5,008 nt of DNA from Fimbriimonadia bacterium (GTDB lineage: Bacteria; Armatimonadota; Fimbriimonadia; Fimbriimonadales; Fimbriimonadaceae). The notes under the pieces are model-generated. The model was not told the origin of the DNA. It did not search any database and saw nothing but the letters and a program-made list of their open reading frames with translations. Location: positions 1 to 5,008 of the forward strand of contig JALGXY010000086.1 of the NCBI GenBank assembly GCA_029824495.1, read 5' to 3'. Of the stretch, positions 1 to 5,008 are shown piece by piece. A program made the position numbers and the translations under genes. Numbering within the stretch: position 1 is the stretch's first letter; every line of letters starts with the position of its first letter.

Positions 1-459
1 AAACGATGGTCTGGTCTGACGGGCCACCTCACCGCAGGCTGTTGGATCGACAGGGCACTCTCGCCAGCCGAGGACTTCGAGGTTTTCTTCTCTGGCCAGA
101 TCATTGACCAGCATTCGACCGCCCTCTTCCTGCCCAAGCGGCATCAGGAGCATCCCCACGGCATAGCTGCCGCGCGATGGGAGATCGAAACCGAGGGTGC
201 TGCACTCCTGAGACAGGAAGGCGTGAGGGATCTGAGTCAGAATTCCTGCGCCGTCGCCCGTCTCTGGGTCACTGCCCGCTGCACCGCGGTGTTTCAGACT
301 GATCAGGATCTGAATGCCTTTGTCGATAACATCACGCCTCTGCTCACCATCGATGTGAGCTGCGAAGCCGATACCGCAGGCATCCTTCTCAAGTCTGGGG
401 TCGTAAAGTCCTGTCTCAGAGGGCAGCTCCCAACCGTGATTGAGAGATTGCCTTTCCAT
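1..459 (-). CDS. gltB: Glutamate synthase large subunit, N-terminal fragment (runs off left edge)
   Basis: This is the first 153 codons of a GltB-type protein (family about 1,500 residues), open to the window edge. GltB makes two glutamates from glutamine and 2-oxoglutarate in the cytoplasm. The visible part is the start of the class II glutamine amidotransferase domain, which releases ammonia from glutamine. The motif KDACGIGF (residues 25-32) carries the expected nucleophile Cys28; in this family a short propeptide is cleaved so that this Cys becomes the N-terminus. The second signature, LKHRGAAGSDPETGDGAGIL (residues 55-74), is the conserved substrate-pocket loop. The ATG at 457-459 is chosen because it leaves a 27-residue propeptide, but no clear Shine-Dalgarno sequence precedes it. 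The gene is divergent from xylA. The FMN and Fe-S domains lie outside the window, so intactness cannot be judged. Confidence 0.93.
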   Translation of the reverse strand, partial: MERQSLNHGWELPSETGLYDPRLEKDACGIGFAAHIDGEQRRDVIDKGIQILISLKHRGAAGSDPETGDGAGILTQIPHAFLSQECSTLGFDLPSRGSYAVGMLLMPLGQEEGGRMLVNDLAREENLEVLGWRECPVDPTACGEVARQTRPSF

Positions 460-505
460 TGAACTAACGAGGACGCTGAGTTTAGCACAGGCCGCAGCCC
501 CCTCT

Positions 506-514
506 TGGTACAAT
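506..514 (+). promoter_or_regulatory. Possible extended -10 promoter element for xylA
   Basis: In the 76-bp gap between divergent gltB and xylA, TGGTACAAT at 506-514 matches an extended -10 element (TGn followed by TACAAT, five of six consensus bases). It would start transcription near 521 and give a leader of roughly 15 nt. No good -35 hexamer lies at the usual distance, which extended -10 promoters can tolerate. The assignment rests on motif match and position only. Confidence 0.35.
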
Positions 515-535
515 CCGCCCCGAAGGAACCAAGAG

Positions 536-1786
536 ATGAGCGAGCACTTTCCAGGCATCAGCAAGATTCAGTTCGAAGGGTCGCAGTCGCGCAACCCGTT
601 GAGTTTTAAGCACTACGACGCAGACGAAGTCGTGCTTGGCAAGACCATGTCGGAGCACTTTCGATTCTCCGTCTGTTACTGGCACACGATGATGGGCCTG
701 GGCAAAGACATGTTTGGCGGGGACTCTATCGAACGGGGCTACCTCTCTTCTCAAGACCCGATGACGCGGGCACATGACACGCTCGATGCAGCGTTTGAGT
801 TCTTCACGAAGCTGGAATCAAACAGGAACCTCGACGCCATCGTTGATAGGGCTGCCCAAAAGCAGGCAGAGACCGGCGTCAAGACTCTGTGGGGAACAGC
901 GTGTTTGTTCGGCCACCCACGCTACTCTGCCGGCGCCGCGACAGCACCTGACCCGGCTGTCTTTGCTTACGCCGCGGCTCAGGTTAAAAAGGCGATGGAG
1001 GTGACCCATCGGCTGAACGGTTCTGGATTCGTCTTTTGGGGTGGACGTGAAGGCTATGACACTCTGCTGAACACCGACATGAAGAGGGAGGCAGACCAGC
1101 TCGCGCGATTCCTCCATATGGCTGTCGACTACAAGAAAGAGATCGGATTTTCGGGCCAGTTCTTTATCGAACCGAAGCCGCAGGAGCCGACTAAACACCA
1201 GTACGACTACGATGTCCAATCCGGGCACGCATTTCTTCAGGAGTACGGGCTGACGGAGCACTTCCAGTTCAACATCGAGGCGAACCATGCGACTTTGGCC
1301 GGCCACACGTTTCAGCATGAGCTCGAATATGCGGGCGCCCGCGGGCTGCTCGGCTCGATCGATGCCAACCGCGGCGACTATTTGATCGGCTGGGACACTG
1401 ACCAGTTCCCGACAGATATCTATGACCCGACCTTGGCGATGCTCACGGTGGTTCGCGCTGGCGGGCTTACAAAGGGCGGCTTTAACTTCGACGCGAAAGT
1501 GCGGCGTCAGTCATTCGATCTGGAGGATCTGTTCCACGCCCACATCGGCGGCATGGATTCTTTCGCACGAGGACTGAAGAACGTTGCCAAGATCATCGAA
1601 GATGGCCGTATTGACGAGGTGAAAGATGCCCGGAATGCCGGGTGGTCAACCGACTTCGGCAAGCAGATTCTGGCCGGCGACAAGTCGATGGCCGACCTGG
1701 AGTCGGCGGCGCTCTCCGGCGGTGAGCCGAAGAAGATCAGCGGGCGGCAGGAGCTGCTCGAAAACCTGCTGAACGAGTTCATTTAG
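536..1786 (+). CDS. xylA: Xylose isomerase, class II, with a 20-residue in-frame gap at the catalytic His/Asp loop
   Basis: This 416-residue protein aligns along its whole length with XylA, the TIM-barrel metalloenzyme converting D-xylose to D-xylulose. From recalled E. coli XylA (440 residues), numbering matches up to Leu93 and is offset by exactly 20 afterwards. Metal ligands are all present: Glu212 (IEPKP), Glu248 and His251 (NIEANHATL), Asp276 (GSIDANRGD), Asp287 and Asp289 (GWDTDQFP), Asp319 (FNFDAKVRR). Missing are residues equivalent to 94-113, including the FHDxD motif with catalytic His101 and Asp104; the sequence goes from AAFEFFTKL directly to ESNRNLD. The frame stays open with no other lesion. 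The ATG at 536 is chosen because SEHFPGISKIQFEG matches the family N-terminus and AGGA lies 8 nt upstream; codons back to 440 overlap the gltB start region. As written it is probably inactive, unless the gap is a sequencing or assembly error. No xylulokinase or transporter gene is adjacent. Confidence 0.95.
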   Translation: MSEHFPGISKIQFEGSQSRNPLSFKHYDADEVVLGKTMSEHFRFSVCYWHTMMGLGKDMFGGDSIERGYLSSQDPMTRAHDTLDAAFEFFTKLESNRNLDAIVDRAAQKQAETGVKTLWGTACLFGHPRYSAGAATAPDPAVFAYAAAQVKKAMEVTHRLNGSGFVFWGGREGYDTLLNTDMKREADQLARFLHMAVDYKKEIGFSGQFFIEPKPQEPTKHQYDYDVQSGHAFLQEYGLTEHFQFNIEANHATLAGHTFQHELEYAGARGLLGSIDANRGDYLIGWDTDQFPTDIYDPTLAMLTVVRAGGLTKGGFNFDAKVRRQSFDLEDLFHAHIGGMDSFARGLKNVAKIIEDGRIDEVKDARNAGWSTDFGKQILAGDKSMADLESAALSGGEPKKISGRQELLENLLNEFI

Positions 1787-1795
1787 ACGACGAAA

Positions 1796-1817
1796 GGGCC
1801 TCCCCGAAGGGAGGCCC
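1796..1817. terminator. Stem-loop between convergent xylA and anti-sigma genes, probable terminator
   Basis: GGGCCTCCC (1796-1804) and GGGAGGCCC (1809-1817) form a perfect 9-bp GC-rich stem around a four-base loop, 9 nt after the xylA stop and 38 nt beyond the end of the anti-sigma gene. Read on the minus strand, the loop is UUCG closed by C-G, the very stable cUUCGg tetraloop, followed by UUU. On the plus strand the loop is CGAA and no U-run follows. It therefore looks best suited to ending the sigma/anti-sigma transcript and may also serve xylA. Confidence 0.7.
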
Positions 1818-1855
1818 CAAATCGTCTGAGATGACAGGTCTGAACAGAAACAAAT

Positions 1856-2593
1856 CTATCTGCCGCGCACGTGATTCGCGGCTGTGGCGAGATCCCTCCA
1901 GGGGCGATCTCCGCCGAGGATGACCATATACCGGCCTTCCTTCCAGGAGACACATCGGACGCCGTTGATAGAGCCGGCATAGTAGCCGTTGGCGCTCTTG
2001 TCTTCGACACCTTCGACGCTCGAAGCGTCTTCGACAACGATCAAATGCAGCGTGCCGCTCCCGTCTTTAAAGCTGACTCGTGCGGCTCGTCGGCCATCGA
2101 TCTCGCCCACGGCGATCTCTTCGACCTCGTCCATCGAGTCGGAAATTCCCGAGGGAGCCGACCCGACCCCGGACCTAAGAAGCTCCGGAATCGAGTCGGG
2201 TGCAGCAGAGGAAGAGACCGGCTCAAGACCTGTGAAGATCCCGGCCATCGAGCTGGTGGAGAGCTGAGGGCCGCTGCCGGTCTGTTGAATGAACGAAGCG
2301 GAGACAATAGCGATAAGGAAGAGCGCGCAGAAAGACCAGGCGTAGCGTCGAACAAACCGCTCCGTTGAGTTGGTTCGATTGATCGCTTGGATCTGCTTCA
2401 TAGCCCGCTGCCAGCACTCATCGTCTGTCAGCTTGGTGCACTTCGACTGCAGGGTCTTTTTCAGGCACGAGATCCACTCGTACTGGGCGGCAGCCTGAGG
2501 ATCCGAACTGATGCGTTCCTGGACTTCCGATCGTTTCTCATCGGAAATCTCACCGTCCACTAGCGCGTGGATTTCAAGGTCTTTGTCATTCAT
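1856..2593 (-). CDS. Anti-sigma-factor-like membrane protein paired with the upstream ECF sigma factor
   Basis: This 245-residue protein has the layout of a transmembrane anti-sigma factor. Residues 1-80 are a charged cytoplasmic segment beginning LEIHALVDGEIS, the 'lifespan-DGE' helix typical of RsiW/ChrR-type anti-sigma N-termini, followed by a DPQAAAQYEW helix. One membrane segment lies at about 84-102. Residues 105-245 would be outside the membrane: a Ser/Pro/Gly-rich linker, then a likely folded domain ending YMVILGGDRPWRDLATAANH. Members of this class hold their sigma factor inactive until a signal triggers release. The zinc motif HxxxCxxC is absent; the Cys residues at 43, 52 and 60 do not form it. 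The start lies 5 nt after the sigma stop codon, and AGGAG at 2605-2609, inside the end of the sigma gene, is its ribosome binding site, so coupled translation is likely. Function is inferred from architecture and pairing; no close family name is claimed. Confidence 0.8.
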   Translation of the reverse strand: MNDKDLEIHALVDGEISDEKRSEVQERISSDPQAAAQYEWISCLKKTLQSKCTKLTDDECWQRAMKQIQAINRTNSTERFVRRYAWSFCALFLIAIVSASFIQQTGSGPQLSTSSMAGIFTGLEPVSSSAAPDSIPELLRSGVGSAPSGISDSMDEVEEIAVGEIDGRRAARVSFKDGSGTLHLIVVEDASSVEGVEDKSANGYYAGSINGVRCVSWKEGRYMVILGGDRPWRDLATAANHVRGR

Positions 2594-2598
2594 CAGTT

Positions 2599-3249
2599 TC
2601 AGTTCTCCTGGGGCAGGTAGCCCTGTGATCTTGCGTAATCTTCAAGCTCTTTCCGAAGGATCGCTCGGCCTCTAGCAATTCTCGATCTGACCGTTCCGAC
2701 CGGGACTTCGATCGCTTCCGCGATCTCGTCGTAAGAGAGTCCTTCAAGGTCAGCCAGAATCACTGCCATCCGGAAGACATCCGGCACGTTCTGCAATGCT
2801 CTTTCGACCTCCTCGCCGACCATCTCATCAAAGATCTGTCGGTCCGGAATCTCTTCGATCGGTGCGATCGGTTCGTAGGCTCCTTCATCGTCGAGGGAGG
2901 CTTCGATTCCTGTTCTCTTGGATCGCCGATACCTGTTGATATACAGGTTGGTGACAATCCTCAAGACCCAGGCTTTGAAGTTCCGCCCGTCGAACCGGTC
3001 GAAGGCATCAAAGGCCCGAACCAAGGCTTCTTGAGCCAGGTCCTGCGCTTCTTCATGGTTTCTGGTCAGCCTCAAAGCCGTTCCAAAAATCGATGAGAAG
3101 GAGGACTCAGCCAGCTTTTCGAAGCGCTCGCGGTTCGAGTTCCCTCGCCGGAAGAGCATGCGTTGCCGAGTGTACCTTTCGGTGCTTTTCAACACAGCTT
3201 CGCCGACACTGGTTCCCGTTTTGATCCAAGTCGATGAAGTCTGGTCCAA
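2599..3249 (-). CDS. RNA polymerase ECF-type (RpoE-like) sigma factor
   Basis: This 216-residue protein is a group 4 (ECF) sigma factor, which directs RNA polymerase to a small regulon. Region 2 spans about residues 43-112, with core-binding helix DLAQEALVRAF (70-80) and the -10-recognition stretch FKAWVLRIVTNLYINRYRR (91-109). Region 4 spans about 152-202, with the -35-binding helix-turn-helix LSYDEIAEAIEVPVGTVRSR (171-190). The acidic linker between them (about 113-145) is normal for ECF factors; region 3 is absent. The start is taken as TTG at 3247-3249, because AGGAG lies 7 nt upstream; the first in-frame ATG (3157-3159, residue 31) has only a distant AAGG. Residues 1-40 are therefore an uncertain extension before region 2. 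The next gene downstream is a probable membrane anti-sigma factor 5 nt away, so the product is likely held at the membrane until a signal arrives. Target genes cannot be read from this window. Confidence 0.93.
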   Translation of the reverse strand: MDQTSSTWIKTGTSVGEAVLKSTERYTRQRMLFRRGNSNRERFEKLAESSFSSIFGTALRLTRNHEEAQDLAQEALVRAFDAFDRFDGRNFKAWVLRIVTNLYINRYRRSKRTGIEASLDDEGAYEPIAPIEEIPDRQIFDEMVGEEVERALQNVPDVFRMAVILADLEGLSYDEIAEAIEVPVGTVRSRIARGRAILRKELEDYARSQGYLPQEN

Positions 3250-3335
3250 TTACCTGCTCCTGCAGTTCGCAAAGCCTGGGTTCAGGCCTCGCTAATCGGT
3301 TCAACACTTTGCCAACAGAAGATGTGCCCGTAGGG

Positions 3336-3362
3336 GACGAAAAGCGGGCAACGTTAGTTGCC
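3336..3362 (-). promoter_or_regulatory. Possible ECF-type promoter for the sigma/anti-sigma operon
   Basis: On the minus strand, GGCAAC (complement of 3357-3362) and CGTC (complement of 3336-3339) are separated by 17 bp. This resembles RpoE-like ECF promoters, which usually have an AAC-containing -35 element and a CGTC-like -10 element. Transcription would start near 3328, leaving a leader of about 80 nt before the sigma gene. ECF operons are often autoregulated, so the placement makes sense, but such short motifs occur by chance. Confidence 0.3.
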
Positions 3363-3393
3363 TGCCGTTTCGTTTCAGTTAGAGATCAGGAGA

Positions 3394-3810
3394 TCAGGCT
3401 GCTTTAGCCGATGCCAAAGGCGGACCCTTGCGGCGCACCAGCCACAGGCCGGTCAGCATCAGCATGAGTGTGATGCCAGAGCCGAGCTTGATCTGTCCGA
3501 GAGTGAACAGCACCGTCTGGAGCTGCAGCGGGTAGATCCCGTTCGCCTCCAGATAGGCCTGGTCGATCAGCTTGTGCCCGGCCTCAGATTCTTCTTCTAG
3601 AAAGGCTGCTGCATCGCTGATGATGTAAAGCTTCGGTTCGCTGTCGAGCAGATCGCCGGCGTCACCGAACAGAGCCGCTTCTTCACTCGGCAGAACTCTC
3701 TGGGCCAGCACCGCTTTCGAGCTGAAGACAGACTGGGCAGGGAAGGCTGCAAACAGGAAAAATCCGGAGAGAATCGCCCCGACAAACAGAAGTGTTTTGA
3801 GGTGTTTCAT
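3394..3810 (-). CDS. Small exported or membrane protein of unknown function
   Basis: I do not recognise this 138-residue protein. Residues 1-25 (MKHLKTLLFVGAILSGFFLF and following) have a basic start and a hydrophobic core like a signal peptide or N-terminal anchor; FPAQS at 23-27 offers a possible cleavage point. Residues 30-95 are mildly acidic and soluble-looking (for example LEEESEAGHKLID). A second hydrophobic segment at about 106-124 is followed by the basic tail RRKGPPLASAKAA, giving a probable cytoplasmic C-terminus. There are no cysteines and no catalytic motif is evident. The start ATG at 3808-3810 has no strong Shine-Dalgarno sequence. The gene lies 58 nt downstream of yceI on the same strand and 144 nt upstream of the ECF sigma gene, so it may belong to an envelope-related group. 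Evidence that it is real is the open frame, the coherent topology and the fit between neighbours. Confidence 0.7.
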   Translation of the reverse strand: MKHLKTLLFVGAILSGFFLFAAFPAQSVFSSKAVLAQRVLPSEEAALFGDAGDLLDSEPKLYIISDAAAFLEEESEAGHKLIDQAYLEANGIYPLQLQTVLFTLGQIKLGSGITLMLMLTGLWLVRRKGPPLASAKAA

Positions 3811-3827
3811 TTTGAAGTTTAGGGGGA

Positions 3828-3860
3828 GGGCGCGAAACCGGAGGGTTGGGCTCCGCGCCC
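3828..3860 (-). terminator. Stem-loop between yceI and the small membrane protein gene (terminator or attenuator)
   Basis: GGGCGCG (3828-3834) and CGCGCCC (3854-3860) form a perfect 7-bp GC stem with an inner region that can pair further (CGGAG at 3839-3843 with CTCCG at 3851-3855, as an alternative to part of the outer stem). It begins 9 nt after the yceI stop. The minus-strand sequence that follows is UCCCCCU, not a U-run, so it may only partly stop transcription or may protect the 3' end of the yceI message. Confidence 0.4.
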
Positions 3861-3868
3861 CAATGTCG

Positions 3869-4474
3869 TTACTTGCCTGACTGGCCGTAGGCGGTGATCG
3901 CGATCTTGACTGTGTCCGAGACCTTGGCGGCTGCCATATCTGGGATCTTCACGCCGTAGTCGCTCATCTTGATCTTGAACGTGCTCTTGACCTGCAGCAC
4001 GTCGCCCTTGAACCCAGCTCCCTTCGTTTTGGCGCTTTCGGCCAGGTGCTTAATGGTCGCATCGACCGTGATCGACTTGGTGACACCGTGCAGGGTGAAC
4101 TTGCCTGTGACCTTGTAGCTGTTGCCCTTCACATGCTTGATCTTGGTGGTCTTGAAATCGATCGTCTTGTGCTTCTCGGCGTCGAGCCACATCGGGCTGC
4201 GCATGTGCTCATCCCGCAGTTCGATGCCGGTTTTGATCGACTTGACCTCGAGGCTGATGTTTCCAGATGCCTTGTGGGTCACCGGGTCGAATTTCAGACT
4301 GCCTTTCAGGCTGTCGGTTCTGCCGATGAATGTTTCGAAATCGGTTGCGCTCTCAACGGTGGCGATCTGCTGTGACTTCTTGCCGCCACCAATGTTGTAG
4401 GTCTGTTCTGCTGCTGTTGCGCCGACTGCGAGAGTCAGGAGTGCTGCTGCTGCGATTGCGTTTGTGAGTTTCAT
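3869..4474 (-). CDS. YceI-family periplasmic lipocalin-like protein
   Basis: This 201-residue protein belongs to the YceI family: small secreted beta-barrels, some of which bind polyisoprenoids or quinone-like lipids in a hydrophobic cavity. Residues 1-22 are a clear signal peptide (MKLTNAIAAAALLTLAVGAT, cut near ATAA/EQ), so the mature protein is expected in the periplasm. The family signature is GIELRDEHMRSPMWLDAEKH (residues 83-102), followed by the strand pairs IDFKTTKI and GKFTLHGVTKSITVDATI, and a C-terminal YGVKIPDMAAAKVSDTVKIA strand segment. Length is normal for the family. The ATG at 4472-4474 is preceded by GGAGGAG (complement of 4483-4489) with an 8-nt spacer, the strongest ribosome binding site in the window. 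It is divergent from mqnE. Since mqnE makes a menaquinone precursor, a lipid-quinone link is tempting, but nothing in the sequence proves it. The exact ligand is unknown. Confidence 0.93.
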   Translation of the reverse strand: MKLTNAIAAAALLTLAVGATAAEQTYNIGGGKKSQQIATVESATDFETFIGRTDSLKGSLKFDPVTHKASGNISLEVKSIKTGIELRDEHMRSPMWLDAEKHKTIDFKTTKIKHVKGNSYKVTGKFTLHGVTKSITVDATIKHLAESAKTKGAGFKGDVLQVKSTFKIKMSDYGVKIPDMAAAKVSDTVKIAITAYGQSGK

Positions 4475-4604
4475 TTCGCTTGCTCCTCCGTGTGGAGATT
4501 ACGAACGGGGGAATGCTGGGCCCTGCTGGCCAGTTTCAGGGCCAGGACCATCGGGGTAGGACCGCCAACAGGACTGGACCGCAGGCACCCTCTTAGCCGT
4601 AGGG

Positions 4605-4610
4605 CATAAT
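4605..4610 (+). promoter_or_regulatory. Possible -10 element of the mqnE promoter
   Basis: CATAAT at 4605-4610 matches five of six bases of the sigma-70 -10 consensus, 43 nt before the mqnE start codon, and would give a leader near 37 nt. The -35 position (about 4582-4587, CAGGCA) matches the consensus at only three bases, so the call is tentative. The rest of the 179-bp yceI-mqnE gap holds the palindrome at 4621-4638 and a GC-rich stretch with short inverted repeats. Confidence 0.3.
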
Positions 4611-4620
4611 CGGGATGAGA

Positions 4621-4638
4621 TTTCAATCGACATTGAAA
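4621..4638. promoter_or_regulatory. Perfect inverted repeat in the mqnE leader, possible operator
   Basis: TTTCAAT (4621-4627) and ATTGAAA (4632-4638) form a perfect 7-bp inverted repeat around CGAC, between the candidate -10 element and the mqnE start codon. Its AT-rich arms stand out from the GC-rich surroundings. Size and symmetry fit a binding site for a dimeric repressor; as RNA it would be only a weak hairpin. It could serve either divergent gene. No known regulator is assigned. Confidence 0.35.
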
Positions 4639-4653
4639 ACTCGGTGACAAACG

Positions 4654-5008
4654 ATGGCGCTGACAGCAGAAAAGATCGTGGGCGAAGACCTGATCGACAT
4701 CTGGAATAAGGTCGAGGCGGGCGAGAGGCTGAATGCCGAGGATGGCGTGCGGCTGTTCGAAACCCCCAACCTGACGGCGGTCGGCTGGATGGCCAACAAG
4801 GTCCGTGAGCGGATCAACGGCGACAAGGCTTACTTCATTCGCAACCAGCACATCAACTACACCAACATCTGCAACAAGTTCTGCAAGTTCTGCTCCTTCT
4901 ATGCCAAGAAGGGCGGCCCTGCCCCCTACGAGATGTCGATCGAAGAGGTCGAGACTCGCCTGCGGTGGCACAAAGATGTCGGCATCTCTGAAGTCCACAT
5001 GGTCGGCG
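4654..5008 (+). CDS. mqnE: Aminofutalosine synthase (radical SAM), N-terminal fragment (runs off right edge)
   Basis: The first 118 codons of a radical SAM enzyme are visible, open to the window edge; family members are around 370-400 residues. MqnE joins the MqnA product (3-[(1-carboxyvinyl)oxy]benzoate) with S-adenosylmethionine to make aminofutalosine in the futalosine route to menaquinone. The iron-sulfur motif is CNKFCKFC with Cys73, Cys77 and Cys80 (CxxxCxxC), preceded by NQHINYTNIC (64-73), which is typical of MqnE. The end, ISEVHMVG (111-118), matches the MqnE strand that leads into VGGLHP, whereas the related MqnC has a QGG-type sequence there; this favours MqnE over MqnC. The ATG at 4654 has only a weak GGTGA upstream, so the start is reasonable but not certain. 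The gene implies a bacterium making menaquinone by the futalosine pathway. Confidence 0.92.
   Translation, partial: MALTAEKIVGEDLIDIWNKVEAGERLNAEDGVRLFETPNLTAVGWMANKVRERINGDKAYFIRNQHINYTNICNKFCKFCSFYAKKGGPAPYEMSIEEVETRLRWHKDVGISEVHMVG

Noticed and set aside
440..535. Longer open frame upstream of the xylA ATG, adding 32 residues.
   Set aside because: The extra residues match nothing in the family, overlap the gltB start and lie upstream of the ribosome binding site at 523-527. The start at 536 fits family N-termini.
803..826. Frameshift as the explanation for the missing xylA segment.
   Set aside because: The frame is the same on both sides and all codons fit the family on each side; the gap is exactly 60 nt, so it is an in-frame loss.
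818..1318. Minus-strand open frame of 166 codons inside xylA.
   Set aside because: It is antisense to strongly conserved xylose isomerase sequence and shows no motif of its own.
3325..3350. Inverted repeat TGCCCG/CGGGCA with a 14-nt loop upstream of the sigma gene.
   Set aside because: The stem is only 6 bp with a long loop, and no U-run follows on either strand, so it is not called a terminator.
3383..3398. Tandem 8-bp repeat AGATCAGG overlapping the stop codon of the small membrane protein gene.
   Set aside because: Only two copies of a short unit, with no sign of an array or recombination site; most likely chance.
1856..4474. The four minus-strand genes as a new multi-gene stress or defence system.
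   Set aside because: Sigma/anti-sigma pairs and YceI proteins are common, no effector domain is visible, and gene order in one genome cannot show that they act together.
4526..4545. Inverted repeat CTGGCC/GGCCAG with an 8-nt loop upstream of yceI.
   Set aside because: A short GC repeat in a GC-rich stretch with no supporting signal; chance is likely.
4471..4998. Minus-strand open frame of 175 codons across the yceI-mqnE gap and mqnE.
   Set aside because: It is antisense to mqnE, whose radical SAM cysteine motif is unmistakable on the plus strand; the antisense product has no recognisable feature.

Overview
The window looks like ordinary chromosomal DNA from a moderately GC-rich, Gram-negative-type bacterium. 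No mobile element, CRISPR array, rRNA or tRNA is visible. A class II xylose isomerase, a menaquinone futalosine-pathway gene (mqnE), a GltB-type glutamate synthase and an ECF sigma/anti-sigma pair together would fit Planctomycetota or a relative. That placement is an inference from gene content, not a phylogenetic result.

Layout, left to right. (1) 1-459, minus: N-terminal part of the glutamate synthase large subunit (gltB), running off the left edge. (2) 536-1786, plus: xylose isomerase (xylA), divergent from gltB across a 76-bp gap. Its frame is clean, but it lacks 20 residues that in E. coli XylA include the catalytic His101 and Asp104. (3) A perfect 9-bp stem with a four-base loop lies between xylA and the convergent block that follows. 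(4) 1856-2593 and 2599-3249, both minus: a membrane anti-sigma-factor-like protein and, upstream of it, an RpoE-type ECF sigma factor. They are 5 nt apart and probably translationally coupled. (5) 3394-3810, minus: an unrecognised small exported or membrane protein. (6) 3869-4474, minus: a YceI-family periplasmic protein with a signal peptide. (7) 4654-5008, plus: the start of mqnE, encoding the radical SAM aminofutalosine synthase, cut by the right edge.

How the genes may relate. The four consecutive minus-strand genes (yceI, small membrane protein, sigma, anti-sigma) could form an envelope-stress-like cluster. Only sigma/anti-sigma coupling is well supported; the other two are linked by order and strand alone. 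A possible ECF-type promoter (GGCAAC-N17-CGTC) precedes the sigma gene and would fit autoregulation. gltB, xylA and mqnE are unrelated metabolic genes.

The most notable observation is the precise 60-nt in-frame gap in xylA. All metal-ligand residues remain, but the ring-opening His/Asp pair is gone. I found no clear evidence of a wholly new multi-gene system.
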